64,000 nucleotides of DNA from Powellomyces hirtus (taxonomy: Eukaryota > Chytridiomycota > Chytridiomycetes > Spizellomycetales > Powellomycetaceae): assembly GCA_025526995.1 (NCBI GenBank), contig JAHLKG010000004.1, positions 992,001 through 1,056,000 on the forward strand, read 5' to 3'. The translations under genes were made by a program, and so were the position numbers. The notes under the pieces were generated by a model. That model saw only the letters and a program-made list of their open reading frames with translations, was not told the origin of the DNA and did not search any database. How positions within the stretch are numbered: position 1 is the stretch's first letter; the number at the start of each line of letters is the position of its first letter. Shown piece by piece: positions 1 through 10,676 of this stretch.

Positions 1-2618
1 TCCACTTATCCTTTGTACGCTGCCGAGAATGGTCAGTGTAGCTTTCGCTGGTTGGCTATTCATATCATTTTGACTAAATGTACCTTCGTCTTCTTTGTTT
101 TGCCAGCACCCCCGGTACTCGTAACCTTCCTTATCAACACCAAACGGCTCATCAATGAGATTTATGGACAGCAAACTGGCACCCCACCCCCAACACCTCC
201 ATTAACTGCCACCTCGTCTTCAGCACGCATTGTGCCTGTTCACACCCAGCGGTCGACCTCCTTGCAATCAGAGACAGCGGTTGATCACCAATCCCGGCTC
301 CCGCCCATGAAAACCAGCACGTCTCAGAATTTTGGACATCAAATGACCCAGAATTTCATGGAGATGTTCAGAAGTCGACCAGGTTCTCCAGCTCCCGGCG
401 CTTCAAGTAGGACACCGGATAGAGCCAACGCAACCCGCTCCCCAGCACCAAAAGACTCTGGAGAGTCGATGAAAGACCACACGCCGATAGAAGCACCGGA
501 TATGGACGTCGTTCAGTCTATTTTCGAGGCTCTACTTACATGGGGAGTGGACAAGGAACAGGACGCGGTCTTCCAAGAACGAGCCGAGTTAAGCCCACCA
601 GGAGATCACATCGCGTTCGGGATGCGAGGGTCAGTATGAGATCCATTTTTCGTTTCTGAGCTAATGAGTCTTCGAATATGGATCCTCACTCGAAGTGATC
701 TCCCAGGGCCAGCGGTCACCTGTCTTTCATGGCGCCATCGAAGCAGCCAGGATCCCATTGGACGGTATCATCCAGCGTTAGCGCAGCCCGTCTGCTGAAT
801 ATTTTCGCCTTAGCTCGTGCCATCTTCGTTGCCCGCGGTAGGTTTAAGCCTGGATTTCTCATTAGATGAGCGCGCCTCATGAGAATTGCTTTCCAGGTCT
901 AGAAGAAGAGCTTGGTTTGCTCATAACTTTCTACGGCGGGTCGCTACCGTCAATCATTGGACGGCATTACGCTTTCCCCTCCTTTTCGTATCTTGCCAAG
1001 TATTGGCAAGACCCAGTTGGTAACTTGTTCCGCATCATCAATCCGATCTAAAATGGCCCTCATATCTGTTTCCTTGCTGTAGCTGATGTGCAAATCGCCG
1101 CTCGCACATTGTTTAGCGCGACCTTGCAAAGAATGAGCGCTGAAGAAAAAGCCGCAGCAATCGAGTACTGGAGGGCGCATTGTGAGTTGTCATTCAGAGT
1201 TTTCACTTACGCTGGCGCCAGACGGGGCCACTATGTGCTGACTGTCTGCATACTTAGTACCTGTTGTTACCAAACACAACAGCAAACTCAATATGCGGGC
1301 GGTCCTCATTCTTGGTATAATCGGGTCCATTCAGCCAGAGCTGCTAGACACCAGGTTAGAAAGTATAGCAGACCGTCAACGATGGCCTTTTCTTCTGAAC
1401 ATCTATACATCAGAGTTTGCAAAGATGTTGCAGAATCCTTGGACCAATTACTGCGGGAGGAAACACCTCGGAACGTGTACCGAATCGCAGCAGTGGAGCT
1501 CCTCGGATCTGGATTTCCTCTGTGGGAACCTCACATCAATGGCACAGCAGTGCTCCGTACGCTCATTGCTTTCTCGGGACTTGCGACACCCAATCTGCCC
1601 GGAAGCGCAGGGTCAGCACCCCCGCCTAACGCTCCTCCTGTGCCGACAGCGAGCCCTGCCGTCATGGTCGCGTCACGGCAGGCTATTGTGCAAATTGCAT
1701 CCTGCAACGCTGCGTTGTTTATCAGCACGCTGACTATGGACCTCATGCACTCTAAGAGTGCGAGTGAGAGAGCTGGCAGTCTGAAGCTTCTCGGAATGTT
1801 CATTGCCAAAGTACGTAAACCAAACTTGTTTGCAGTTCCATCTTTGTTAGTGTGTTAACTAAACAGTTTTCCTTGCAATAGAAACCCCTGGTGTTGCTAC
1901 CACACCTGGGACGTGTTGTGGAAGCAATTGTCAAATGTTTGGATCCCAACTTGCCACACCTCAGAGATGCGCTGCAGGGAATCGTTACCGTCAACTTTGC
2001 AGAGCTCGTTAAGAGATATCCCAATGTGGCGTTCCATCACGCGAGCCAGCGACTGGCGGTTGGCACTATGGAAGGAGTCGGAAATGTCTATGACGTTCGC
2101 ATCGCTGCCAAAGTCCAGATCATGGAGGTAAAGGGACAAATGCAAGCGTGTCGTCGTTGATTTACATACTGATATACATGACCTGGATTCAGGGTCACAC
2201 TAAAAGCATAACAGCTGTCTCCTTCTCGCCTGATGGCAAGCTCCTCGCAAGTTTCTCCATCGAGGAAGGAACCGTCCGAATCTGGCAGCCAGCTGGCGGG
2301 TTCTTGGGAACCCTGGTCGGTGCTTTGACCACGGGCCATGCAGCGAGCGGTGCTGCAGGTGTCGCCGCCCTGGCAAGCGTCGGAGGCGTGGGGCACATGA
2401 AGAGTTTCAGAACCTTCACCGTTAGTCCGCCTGATGGTATGTTGTGCCGTTTTGACTTTTTGCAGAACGACTGTTCCTTGCCTGACCACTGCGGTGTTTC
2501 AGCCAATGCTATGAAAGACCCCAGTGCGGTGCTGGAGTCCGTCAGATTTGAGTGGAAAGGAGAACGCCAGGTCATGCTCCACAGCATAAATGGATTGCAG
2601 TTGGCTTTTTCAGTTTGA
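1..2618 (+). CDS. WDR7: WDR7 / rabconnectin-3 beta homologue, C-terminal part (5' end outside window)
   Basis: The C-terminal part of a WD40 protein resembling WDR7 (rabconnectin-3 beta), a partner of the V-ATPase and of DmX/Rav1-type proteins at endosomes. Exons read as 1-31, 107-629, 707-837, 897-1019, 1083-1181, 1258-1354, 1414-1810, 1882-2127, 2193-2436 and 2503-2618; phases join and the stop is TGA at 2616. A disordered Ser/Pro linker is followed by an ARM-like helical region (GASGHLSF, then PSFSYLAKYWQDP, then MRAVLILGIIGS). The last part is a WD repeat pair containing RLAVGTMEG, YDVR and GHTKSITAVSFSPDGKLLAS. This order matches the WDR7 C-terminus as I know it. The amino-terminal propeller lies upstream of the window. 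Identity is inferred from family resemblance only. Confidence 0.85.
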
Positions 2619-2831
2619 ACATAGACATCAACATGTCAACAATCTATGATTTGTCTGCTTCGGAAGTGTACTGCATAATGTGATTTGGTTACGAACAGGA
2701 GATGCGGTAATCATGAATATCACTCTGTACGCATCTCATATTGCATAAATGTACAGATTTCAAGAGTAAAAACACAAAGAATGCAGAATGAACCAAAAAT
2801 ACGAAAGCATAGTTCAAGATCCTTGAATGTC

Positions 2832-4149
2832 TCACGCAAACTGGCCAGTTTCGGAGCGTATGTAAGCACCTGCCGCTTGCTGGAACACATTTGGCAATTA
2901 TCAGTTATAGTCCGTTGCAATGCAATTGACAGGCTAGAACGCACCTGAGCCACACCTGAGCGAACACCCATCGTCGCAGCCTCTGCTTTGGCGCTCTCCA
3001 GAGTGTGTCCCGCTGCGCTGTTGAAACCATGCACCTCCTTCCACATCCACAACGAGTATATGCCACTGCAGACCCAGCCTGCAAAAGCGACAATGCAGAA
3101 CACGGCGGCAACGATCTTGCCATCCGACAGAACCGCCAGGAGATTTATGAAACCTCCGCTTCCCGATCCCGGGATCCCGACGGCCATGTAGAATGCGAAC
3201 GCAATGTGCAAGCCGTTAAACAGCAGGAAGATGTCTAGGAAAAATCGTGGATGTTAATGAAACGTTATGACGGTGGATGTAACTTCGGAAATCGTTTTAC
3301 AGAAATATAGCGCAGCGTTTGAGGAGAATGCAATGTAGATTGGGCGATACCTGCGATAAAAGAGTCAGAAACAACTGACTGAGAAATGAAGGGCGTGATC
3401 TTTTGAAGCAACTCACCAAGTGTAGAGGGACGCTGATCCGATAAAGAAAACTGACGAGACAAGGTAATATGTCAAACGCCTGAGGATACGACGATTAAAC
3501 GTTCCTATGTTGCAGCACACTTACTGTAGATGAGACTGACCTAGTGACAAGAAAAAACGGGATACGCTGTCAGCGAAGCGTAAAACCATTTGTTACTCCA
3601 CAGATACTTACCCCGAAGTCGGAAGCGACGTTTGGTAGGTTATTCGGGTGTGATATCAAAAGCGTCAGGCACGCGATCATATTCCATATCAATAGCACCT
3701 GCACCATATATGTTCAGTCGGCAGGTACAAACCACCTTCGAGTTTCTCCCAGGACAAACCATAGTTCCTAGCCACAATCGATAGATGTTCGTCACGGTCT
3801 TCCGGGACGCTTCCGGAATTTCCGAAGCAATGTCATGGTAGAACAACGGGTAGAACTTTGGCCAGTTTGGAGGGTGGAAGCCTGCCTGTCGTATTTGTTC
3901 TTGTTCCCTCCTCAGCGCGGCTTCCCTTTCGTTCAGCTCCGCCTCGCGTTTTCTTAGCTCTTCTTCGCGCGCACTCAAAGCTGCCGACGTGGTCGCTGGG
4001 GCAGCTGTCGGCGGGAACGAAGCAGCCTCGGCTGGCGAATACGATGAGGAGTAGGCATTGAAGGCATAAGGCTGGGCGCTGGATGTGCTGTCGGCAAAAG
4101 GATTGTCGAGACCGTCATCCGGCAGACTGAAGGGGCTGGCGTGGGCCAT
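2832..4149 (-). CDS. SCAMP: Secretory carrier-associated membrane protein (SCAMP)
   Basis: A four-pass membrane protein of post-Golgi and endosomal recycling vesicles. Seven exons on the minus strand: 4149-3760, 3698-3612, 3535-3525, 3479-3417, 3350-3301, 3234-2945 and 2879-2832. They join in frame to 312 residues, a normal SCAMP length. The cytosolic N-terminus carries an NPF motif (EH-domain ligand) at about residues 16-18. A short coiled coil rich in REEELRKREAEL follows, then the family hallmark WPKFYPLFYHDIASEIP before the first membrane segment. WYRPIY and the WKEVHGF loop near the last membrane segment are also conserved. The 11-nt exon 3 is the least certain boundary. The last exon encodes QAAGAYIRSETGQFA; without that splice the frame would run on to 2720 through unrelated sequence. 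Confidence 0.92.
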
Positions 4150-4875
4150 TTTGTTTTGCAGGAAAGAAGAGCGAGAGGAACGGCGAGGAGAGCGCCGCCG
4201 CGTGAGGCCTCAAGTTGTGTGTCACACTTATAAAGTATTTGCACAGCCACTGAAACAAGCTCACGCTTACTCAGAACCTGTCAATGGTTGAGAACCCCGT
4301 CAAAGTTATGTCTCATCGCGACTTTTGGCCCACCCAAGGTTGGTTTCAGGCCACTGTGAGCAAGCGTCAACCGAGACAAGTTCTGCTTTCTCGATCCAGC
4401 TTACTCGAAGTACTTTTCCGTATCAGCTGACACCCGCTAACTTGGTTGGCAGAACACACACGCTACTCCACGACCTCCAACCTCCAGATGGGGGACACAA
4501 AATGTATGCAACACATGCTCCGCTGCAGAATACTCTTGCTTTTCTCTCTTTGCTAGCTAACTAATTTGCCGAAAAAGGTAACAGGACTTACTTTCTCGGG
4601 CCCGATACTGATATCGGATTCTGGCAAGGCTATGTGGATACACTGAAGTGAGAAACGAGCCAGAGCTGGGGCGCTTGATCCGGGGAGCGCACAACTCACA
4701 AAGGATATAGGATTATCGCAGAGGAAACAGAGACTCGAATTGCGTACGACGAGGTGAAAAGACCTTGAGAGCGAATGGTTTCCAATGCAGTAATCACTTA
4801 CTTCATGTGTTTACGCAGACTGGGCCGTCCCTCGTCATTCAAGGCAATGGCGAGGACCACCTACAAAAGGCGTGA
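4150..4875. other. Intergenic region between the SCAMP gene and an unknown plus-strand gene
   Basis: This is a head-to-head region between the SCAMP start (4149, minus) and the 183-codon unknown gene (plus). It presumably holds both promoters. The first exon of the plus-strand gene may lie in its right end: an ATG at 4847 opens a short frame of about eight codons before a GTGAG donor. No TATA box, RNA gene or repeat stood out. Confidence 0.4.
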
Positions 4876-5808
4876 GCGTCTTATCACAAAAAGACGGAAC
4901 ATTCCACTCCGTGGCTAACATCCAATGTTGAATCCAGTTACCAGTCCCTCGAAGCTATCGCGAACCGCGGTCACCAGCCTTCGCGCCCCAAATTGGCCAT
5001 TGGCAAGCCCGATAGGCCAGGCAAATGGGGAGAGCGTCGTGTCCAGAGATCGCAAGCCAGCGCGGCAACAGTGGATCCCGACGATTTCGATTTGGAACCA
5101 GCTACACTCCCGACTCCTCGCATGCTGAAGCTGAACGCTATTGACGAGTTCGAAGCATTGCGCCATGATCTGCCTGTGGCCATGGGGCAGAACCTCCATC
5201 AAGTTGTTCCGCGTGACCCGTACACTTTGGACAAGAACTTCTACACGAACCATCTTCTGAGTGCTCGGCTTCATAAACGGAGCTCTGTTTTTCGTGTACA
5301 TGCTCGCGGAGGTTGCCAGCACCCGCCTTCTGCAGAATCCCAGCTCTTTTCCTTTGAACCGGGCGTGTTGGCTCATATGACACCAGCCGAAGAGATTGAC
5401 GCCATTTATGCGCTTAGAAGGGTAAGGAATCTTCCGAGAAGTTCTCCGCTTGCCCTCTAACTGACTGTTAAACAGTTGGCACAAATCAGCGGGGCATGCC
5501 TCGCGTACAAGAAATCTGAGGATGTGAGGATTTTATGAGATTAGTGTCATCTTCCGTGCAGCTGTTTATTAATCCATACTAGGGCATCCGCGTCATGGCC
5601 GACACTGAAGAGCGCATGCAAGAAGTTATGAAACGCTTGAACGCATTGCAGACGTTTCTTCAGGACAATGTAAGAGAGAATTCCATTTCTTGCCAGATCA
5701 TCATTTACATGCTCTAACATCGCGGCCCAGAACAAGCTCCCCATCCCGGCGAGCAGCGCGGGCATCTACGACTGGGAATTCGAACCGTTCGGCGAGGAAC
5801 CCAGTTGA
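4876..5808 (+). CDS. Unknown helical protein, 5' end not resolved
   Basis: I do not recognise this protein. An open frame starts at 4876 without an ATG and continues through four exons: up to 5421, 5476-5523, 5583-5669 and 5731-5808, with clean GT/AG junctions and a TGA at 5806. The N-terminal part is basic and rich in Pro/Arg. It is followed by an acidic stretch (VDPDDFDLEPATLPTPR) and a conserved-looking segment with RDPYTLDKNFYTNHLL. The C-terminal exons encode helices suited to a coiled coil (EERMQEVMKRLNALQTFLQDN) and end in an acidic WEFEPFGEE tail. A first exon at 4847 would start MARTTYKR, but its splice phase did not match, so the true start is unknown. The multi-exon reading argues for a real gene; the opposite-strand frame over 4915-5484 looks like a shadow. 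Confidence 0.6.
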
Positions 5809-6491
5809 ATAGTCCCTCGGCCAGCCTATTGCATGAGCCCTTTTCTCTCTGTATCACAGCGAGTATGTAGTTTTGTCTGGCGAGCCGGCATCAGCCGCAT
5901 TCTTCGCTTCGTATCAGCAGTGCGCATCGAGCGATCCGCTTTTAATGAACTTTGTCTGCTTTGAGCAGTCAGCGGGTAGTTATGATAGCTATTACATGAT
6001 TTACATCGCTCTTCTGCATCTATGGTCCACAACTGTCGCGTTTCCGCCCAATTGCTGACGACGTCTGAGACGAGCTGATGATCAATCAAAGCTTGCCGTC
6101 TCATCGCATGGATCAAAGAAATTATGTAGAAGGAAAGACAAACGGCAGATGGTGCATTGGATGTGAACACATGCTGAAAGTCGTGCAGGATGGGGAAGAA
6201 TACCAGTGTTTTTTTTTTTCATCATGCACGATGAATCCGGGCGCGGGGGGGATGCGGGATTGACCGGAGGCCCATGTGGCGTTTAGATTCATCGAACGTC
6301 ACCACTCGCGTCTTGAGGCAAAGAGCACATGCAACGCGTCGCCCATATAAGAGCCCTGTTGTCCCGGCTGCTCCCGCCCGCCCCCTCCTTGGTTTTCCCC
6401 TGCTCATCGCACACAAACAACAATTCAACTGCACGCTTTATCACCCCACATTCCACAAGCATCACATCCACCCCCACTGCGAACTAGAATC
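5809..6491. other. Upstream region of the malate synthase gene
   Basis: Holds the 3' side of the unknown gene and the malate synthase promoter. The last 130 bp before the ATG are pyrimidine- and CA-rich, as expected of a 5' leader. A TTTTTTTTTTC tract lies near 6211. No additional coding sequence is convincing here. Confidence 0.4.
6346..6351 (+). promoter_or_regulatory. TATA box of the malate synthase gene
   Basis: TATAAG in the context CCCATATAAGAGCCC, 146 nt upstream of the malate synthase ATG. The actin and 72-residue-protein genes have TATA boxes at nearly the same distance from their ATGs. Confidence 0.5.
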
Positions 6492-8583
6492 ATGTCCATT
6501 GCAACCGCTAAGGGTGTCTCCATCTTGGGTCCCGTTAAACCCCAGTATGCAGACATTCTCTCCATTCCCGCTCAGGAGTTTGTCGCCACTCTGCACAGGT
6601 ACGGAGCGGTTCTGGCTCCCACATTCCGGTGTTGCTGCATACGGTGATGCTTATGACAACAATTCTATCAGAGCTTTCAACGGTCGCCGAAAGGAGCTTC
6701 TGCAGAAGCGAGTTCAGCGCGAGAAAGAAATCGATGCTGGTAAGTTCACCGTTCCCTGCGACTCCAACGGATATTCTTCTGAACCATGCGACAGGAAAGC
6801 TCCCCGACTTCTTGCCTGAGACTAAGTGGATCCGTGACGACCCTACATGGAAGGTAAAAATCCGTGTACCCATGCTAAACAGCCGCGGACGTTTATCTTA
6901 CTCTCGTGATTTTCAGGCCGCCCCTCCCGCACCGGGACTTATCGACCGTCGTGTGGAAATCACGGGTCCTGTCGACCGTAAAATGGTCATTAACGCGCTG
7001 AACTCTGGGGCTCTGACATACATGGCCGATTTCGAAGGTACCACATTGCTGAAGGCACACTAAAATGAGTAAATGGCGCTGAAGATGCGATTGTGCTTCA
7101 ACAGACTCCAACGCGCCGACATGGGAAAACTGTCTTTCCGGCCAGTTCAATATGCGCGACGCTGTACGCCGTCAAATCGATTTCGCCGCGCCAAACGGCA
7201 AATTCTACAAATTGAAGGAAGGGAAGCTGGCTACTCTGCTTGTTCGGTACGTTTGCAGTTTCTACCTTGCAGATAGAGCGCAAATTCTAACATTTGAATT
7301 GTCACAGTCCTCGTGGATGGCACATGGAGGAAAAGCACTTCCTCGTTGACGGTGAACCGGTTTCTGCATCCATCTTCGACTTTGCCATCTACTTTTTCCA
7401 CAATGGAGCTGAGTCTGTCCGCCGAGGATTCGGCCCTTACTTCTACTTGCCAAAAATGGAGAGCCATCTGGAAGCCAGGTACTAGCTCATAGTGCTCACT
7501 TTGGGGGAACTTTAACGAATTGCGACTGATACATGGCTGATTTTGCCCGTTTCGCAGACTTTGGAACGATTGCTTCAACCTCGCCCAAGATTGCCTTGCC
7601 ATTCCTCGAGGAACTATTCGTGGAACTGTGCTGATCGAGACCATCATGGCCGCTTTTGAGATGGAGGAAATTATCTACGAGCTTCGCGAACACTCCTCTG
7701 GACTGAACTGCGGACGATGGGATTACATCTTTTCGTTCATCAAGAAATTCCGCAACAATCCCAAATTCCTCCTTCCCGATCGTGGAGATATCACCATGAC
7801 CACGCCTTTCATGGATGCGTACGTACGTCTGCTTATCAAGACTTGTCACAAGCGCGGAGTTCACGCCATGGGTGGAATGGCTGCTTTCATCCCTATCAAG
7901 GACAATGCTACTGCCAACGATGCCGCCATGGCCAAAGTCCGCGCGGACAAGCTCCGCGAGGTTCAGGCTGGTCACGATGGCACATGGGTCGCGCACCCTG
8001 ACCTTGTGAAGCTTGCCAAAGACATTTTCGACAAGCACATGCCCGCGCCCAACCAGCTGTACATCCTCCGGGAGGATGTGAAGGTCTCTGGAAGCGACCT
8101 TATCTCCACTCAAGGAGTAAAAGGAAACATTACCGACAAGGGACTCCGTATGAACATCGATGTCGCTCTTCAGTACATGGAGGCATGGCTCCGGGGCAAC
8201 GGTTGTGTCCCCATTCACAACCTTATGGAAGACGCGGCGACTGCTGAAATTTCACGTTCACAACTGTGGCAGTGGGTCCACCACCGTGCCAAGACGTCCG
8301 ATGGAAAAGAAATTACACCAGAGTATGTCAACCAACTTCTGGACGAGGAGATCAACACTATCAAAAACAGGTTGGGTGAGAAGAAGTTTAGCGCTTCTAA
8401 ATTCCCTCAGGCCAAGACCTTCTTGGCTGGCACCATTCAAGGACGAGAGTATTCCGACTTCTTGACGGTAAGATATCCTCTCACGTAGTATGAGTTATGT
8501 GTGCGGCTACTTATTCTTGTATACTCTAGACGCTTTGCTACGATGCCATTGTCACCCTGTCATCCGGAGGCGCCAAACTTTAA
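6492..8583 (+). CDS. Malate synthase, peroxisomal/glyoxysomal
   Basis: Condenses glyoxylate with acetyl-CoA to malate, the second dedicated step of the glyoxylate cycle used for growth on C2 compounds and lipids. Eight exons (6492-6598, 6672-6739, 6795-6853, 6917-7037, 7105-7246, 7308-7478, 7558-8467, 8530-8583) join in frame to 543 residues, the size of the eukaryotic and plant-type A isoform. Recognisable family segments include [79 protein letters not shown] and [13 protein letters not shown]. The protein ends in Ala-Lys-Leu, a variant type-1 peroxisomal targeting signal, so import into peroxisomes or glyoxysomes is likely. The short last exon adds the conserved terminus [15 protein letters not shown]. 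Confidence 0.97.
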
Positions 8584-8961
8584 GTAGCCGACCTGTAAAT
8601 ATTAGGCCCTTCGTTAAATGCATATCCCTTTTTGTCATATTAAATCTTCAGAGATACTCTGCGTCAACTTCTATTTGGCGTTTATTGCGGTCAGTTGTAT
8701 GCTTTGTTGCATATACAGAATCGTGAGTAACCTACAGTGAAGTGGTCGTCGAGAGACGTATTGCATTCTCGGATCAATTAGCTCCACAAACATTTCATGG
8801 TCAAGACTTTCCACACGCCTCATTATGGATGTATGTATCATTGACTTGTATTGAATGAGAAGGTCGACAAAGTATTTGTACAGGTAAACAATTGAAATTC
8901 AGGATTTTATAAAATCCTAAGGATGGTAAGCTTGGAGTCTGGAGAGGCGCGGTCGCCAGGT
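8584..8961. other. Convergent intergenic region
   Basis: This separates the 3' ends of malate synthase (plus) and the coiled-coil gene (minus). It is AT-richer than its surroundings. I see no gene, only presumed 3' untranslated regions. Confidence 0.4.
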
Positions 8962-10330
8962 TCACCCAAAGAGAATGTTCTTCCCACTAGCAATGTACAG
9001 CTGATCCACAGCAGCTCCGGTGGCTTTGAGACATTTCTGATCATAGGGATGTTAGCAAGTGATGCACGAATACAGGATTTAGACTCTGACACACCTCAAA
9101 TTTCTTTGACGTGCCTCTGAGCTTGGCGCTTTCATCTTCCATAGTGGCGATTCTTTCTTGTAGTTCATCTATTCGCTGCACCAGCTCGCGTTCCTGTGCT
9201 GTGCTCAGAATTCCGGCTAGCGGCTCCGGGGAATGTGTACGTTTCTTCCTCTTGTGGGTGTCGTGCAAGGGCTCTGGGAAACCCACTGTTAAAGGCACGA
9301 GATCATCCGAGAACCTTCGCCGGCGTTGTCCTGCATTCTGATTGACTTTCAGAGTTTCGATTTCTTGTCGGAGAGAGTCGACATGCCGCTTCAATTTGCT
9401 GTCTGTGTCTTTTTGAAGCTTCTCCACTTCAGATGCACGGCGGGTCTCCTCTGCCGCCTGCAAATCATGATCGGTTCGAGTAGCTTTCACCTCCTCTTTG
9501 AGATGAGACATTGTAGTCTGAAGCTTTGTAAATCTGTTTTCCATCACATTGGTTGCCCGCTCGCATGCAGCCACTCGAGCGTCAAACTCCACTCTTGTGT
9601 TGGAGGCCTTGTTGAGGCTGTTTATCTGCCCCTCAAGCTGCAAAATAGTAGTGCGGTCATGCTATAGACCTCTGGTTAGTGTATGAATAGCGCAGATTGA
9701 TCATTTTCTCACCAGATACATACTTGGGACTCACTGCGTAGGCGGTTAACTTCTGTCTTGAGGTCCGCGATCTCCTTTCCATACTTGTGTGATATCTCGT
9801 GTTTTAGGGCGGAAACTCGGGATTCGACGGCCCTATTGATCGTCGATTCAATGGTAGAACTGAGGTCTCGTGATATCCGTCCGATGAGATTGTGCGAGTC
9901 AATGTCAAGCTGAGATAACTCTTTCGATAGTTTGTTGTCCTCAGTTCCTGAGAACATGGGAACATGCGAAGACGTGAAGAGGCGAAAAGAACGGTCAGCT
10001 GCCAGCATCACCAATTAAAGCATCTTTGCAATGATATCTTACGTAGTTCATCGAGAAACTGCGAGGATGAGAAGCACAGTGTAAGAATATGGTTTGCGAC
10101 CGAGAATTCTGTCACTGCTGACCTACTTTTGGTTGTATGTGACGGAGTTTCGCAGCATAGTCTTTGTTTTGCTCAATGTCCTTTCTCCTCTCCCGGATCC
10201 TTCGAGCATTGCCATTCATGAGCGCTGCTTGGCATATGCGCTCCAGAATTATTTCGAGTCCCTCCATGTCAGCGGATTTTGTTAACCAGAGTAGAATTCC
10301 AGGCGCTTGACAGACGTGTTCTAAATCCAC
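8962..10330 (-). CDS. Coiled-coil protein of unknown function
   Basis: I do not recognise this family. Five exons (10330-10127, 10058-10043, 9947-9724, 9661-9095, 9036-8962) join in frame to 361 residues. Residues 1-65 form a helical N-terminal module (APGILLWLTKSADMEGLEII, then RRIRERRKDIEQNKDYAAKL). From about residue 70 to 270 the sequence is a near-continuous coiled coil with heptad-like Leu/Ile spacing. A basic Ser/Pro linker (about 270-295) contains HKRKKRTHSPEP, a possible nuclear localisation signal. A second coiled coil follows (ERELVQRIDELQERIATMED). The last exon encodes a short conserved-looking tail ending in YIASGKNILFG. It is divergent from INTS8. Size and layout would suit a structural, kinetochore or trafficking component, but this is not demonstrated. 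Confidence 0.8.
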
Positions 10331-10676
10331 GCCCCTCGCGCCAAACGTTCAATATGACTGGATTGAGGTTTCGCAGGAGGAAGCTACATTTAGCATCCCT
10401 GCACGATTCCTCGACGAATGTCAATCTTCAGGCGACCTTGTCATTTCGTTCAAATCTTCTCAGGGGTGCTTGTGATGATATGAGTTCAGTAGATAAGCTG
10501 TTGCGGATAGCAAGGCGAGACAAACGAGGTGTAGAAGAGGTCGGTTTTATTCTACGCGATCTTGGCATTCGCAGGAGTTGTTTTGACCAAGAATGCTATG
10601 ACAGGTGGTGCAGGAATTGGTTGGGAAAGGTGCGCTGAAGCTATGAACACTTTGACCTCCTGCGGGCCAATCTCTG
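10331..10676. other. Divergent promoter between the coiled-coil gene and INTS8
   Basis: The shared upstream region of two oppositely transcribed genes. A plus-strand frame across 10279-10638 would encode a basic 119-residue peptide. It overlaps the coiled-coil gene start and shows no family features, so I do not call it. It could hide an additional 5' exon of INTS8. Confidence 0.35.

Noticed and set aside
10279..10638. A 119-codon plus-strand frame before INTS8
   Set aside because: It overlaps the start of the divergent coiled-coil gene, has no ordered features, and could not be spliced convincingly to INTS8.
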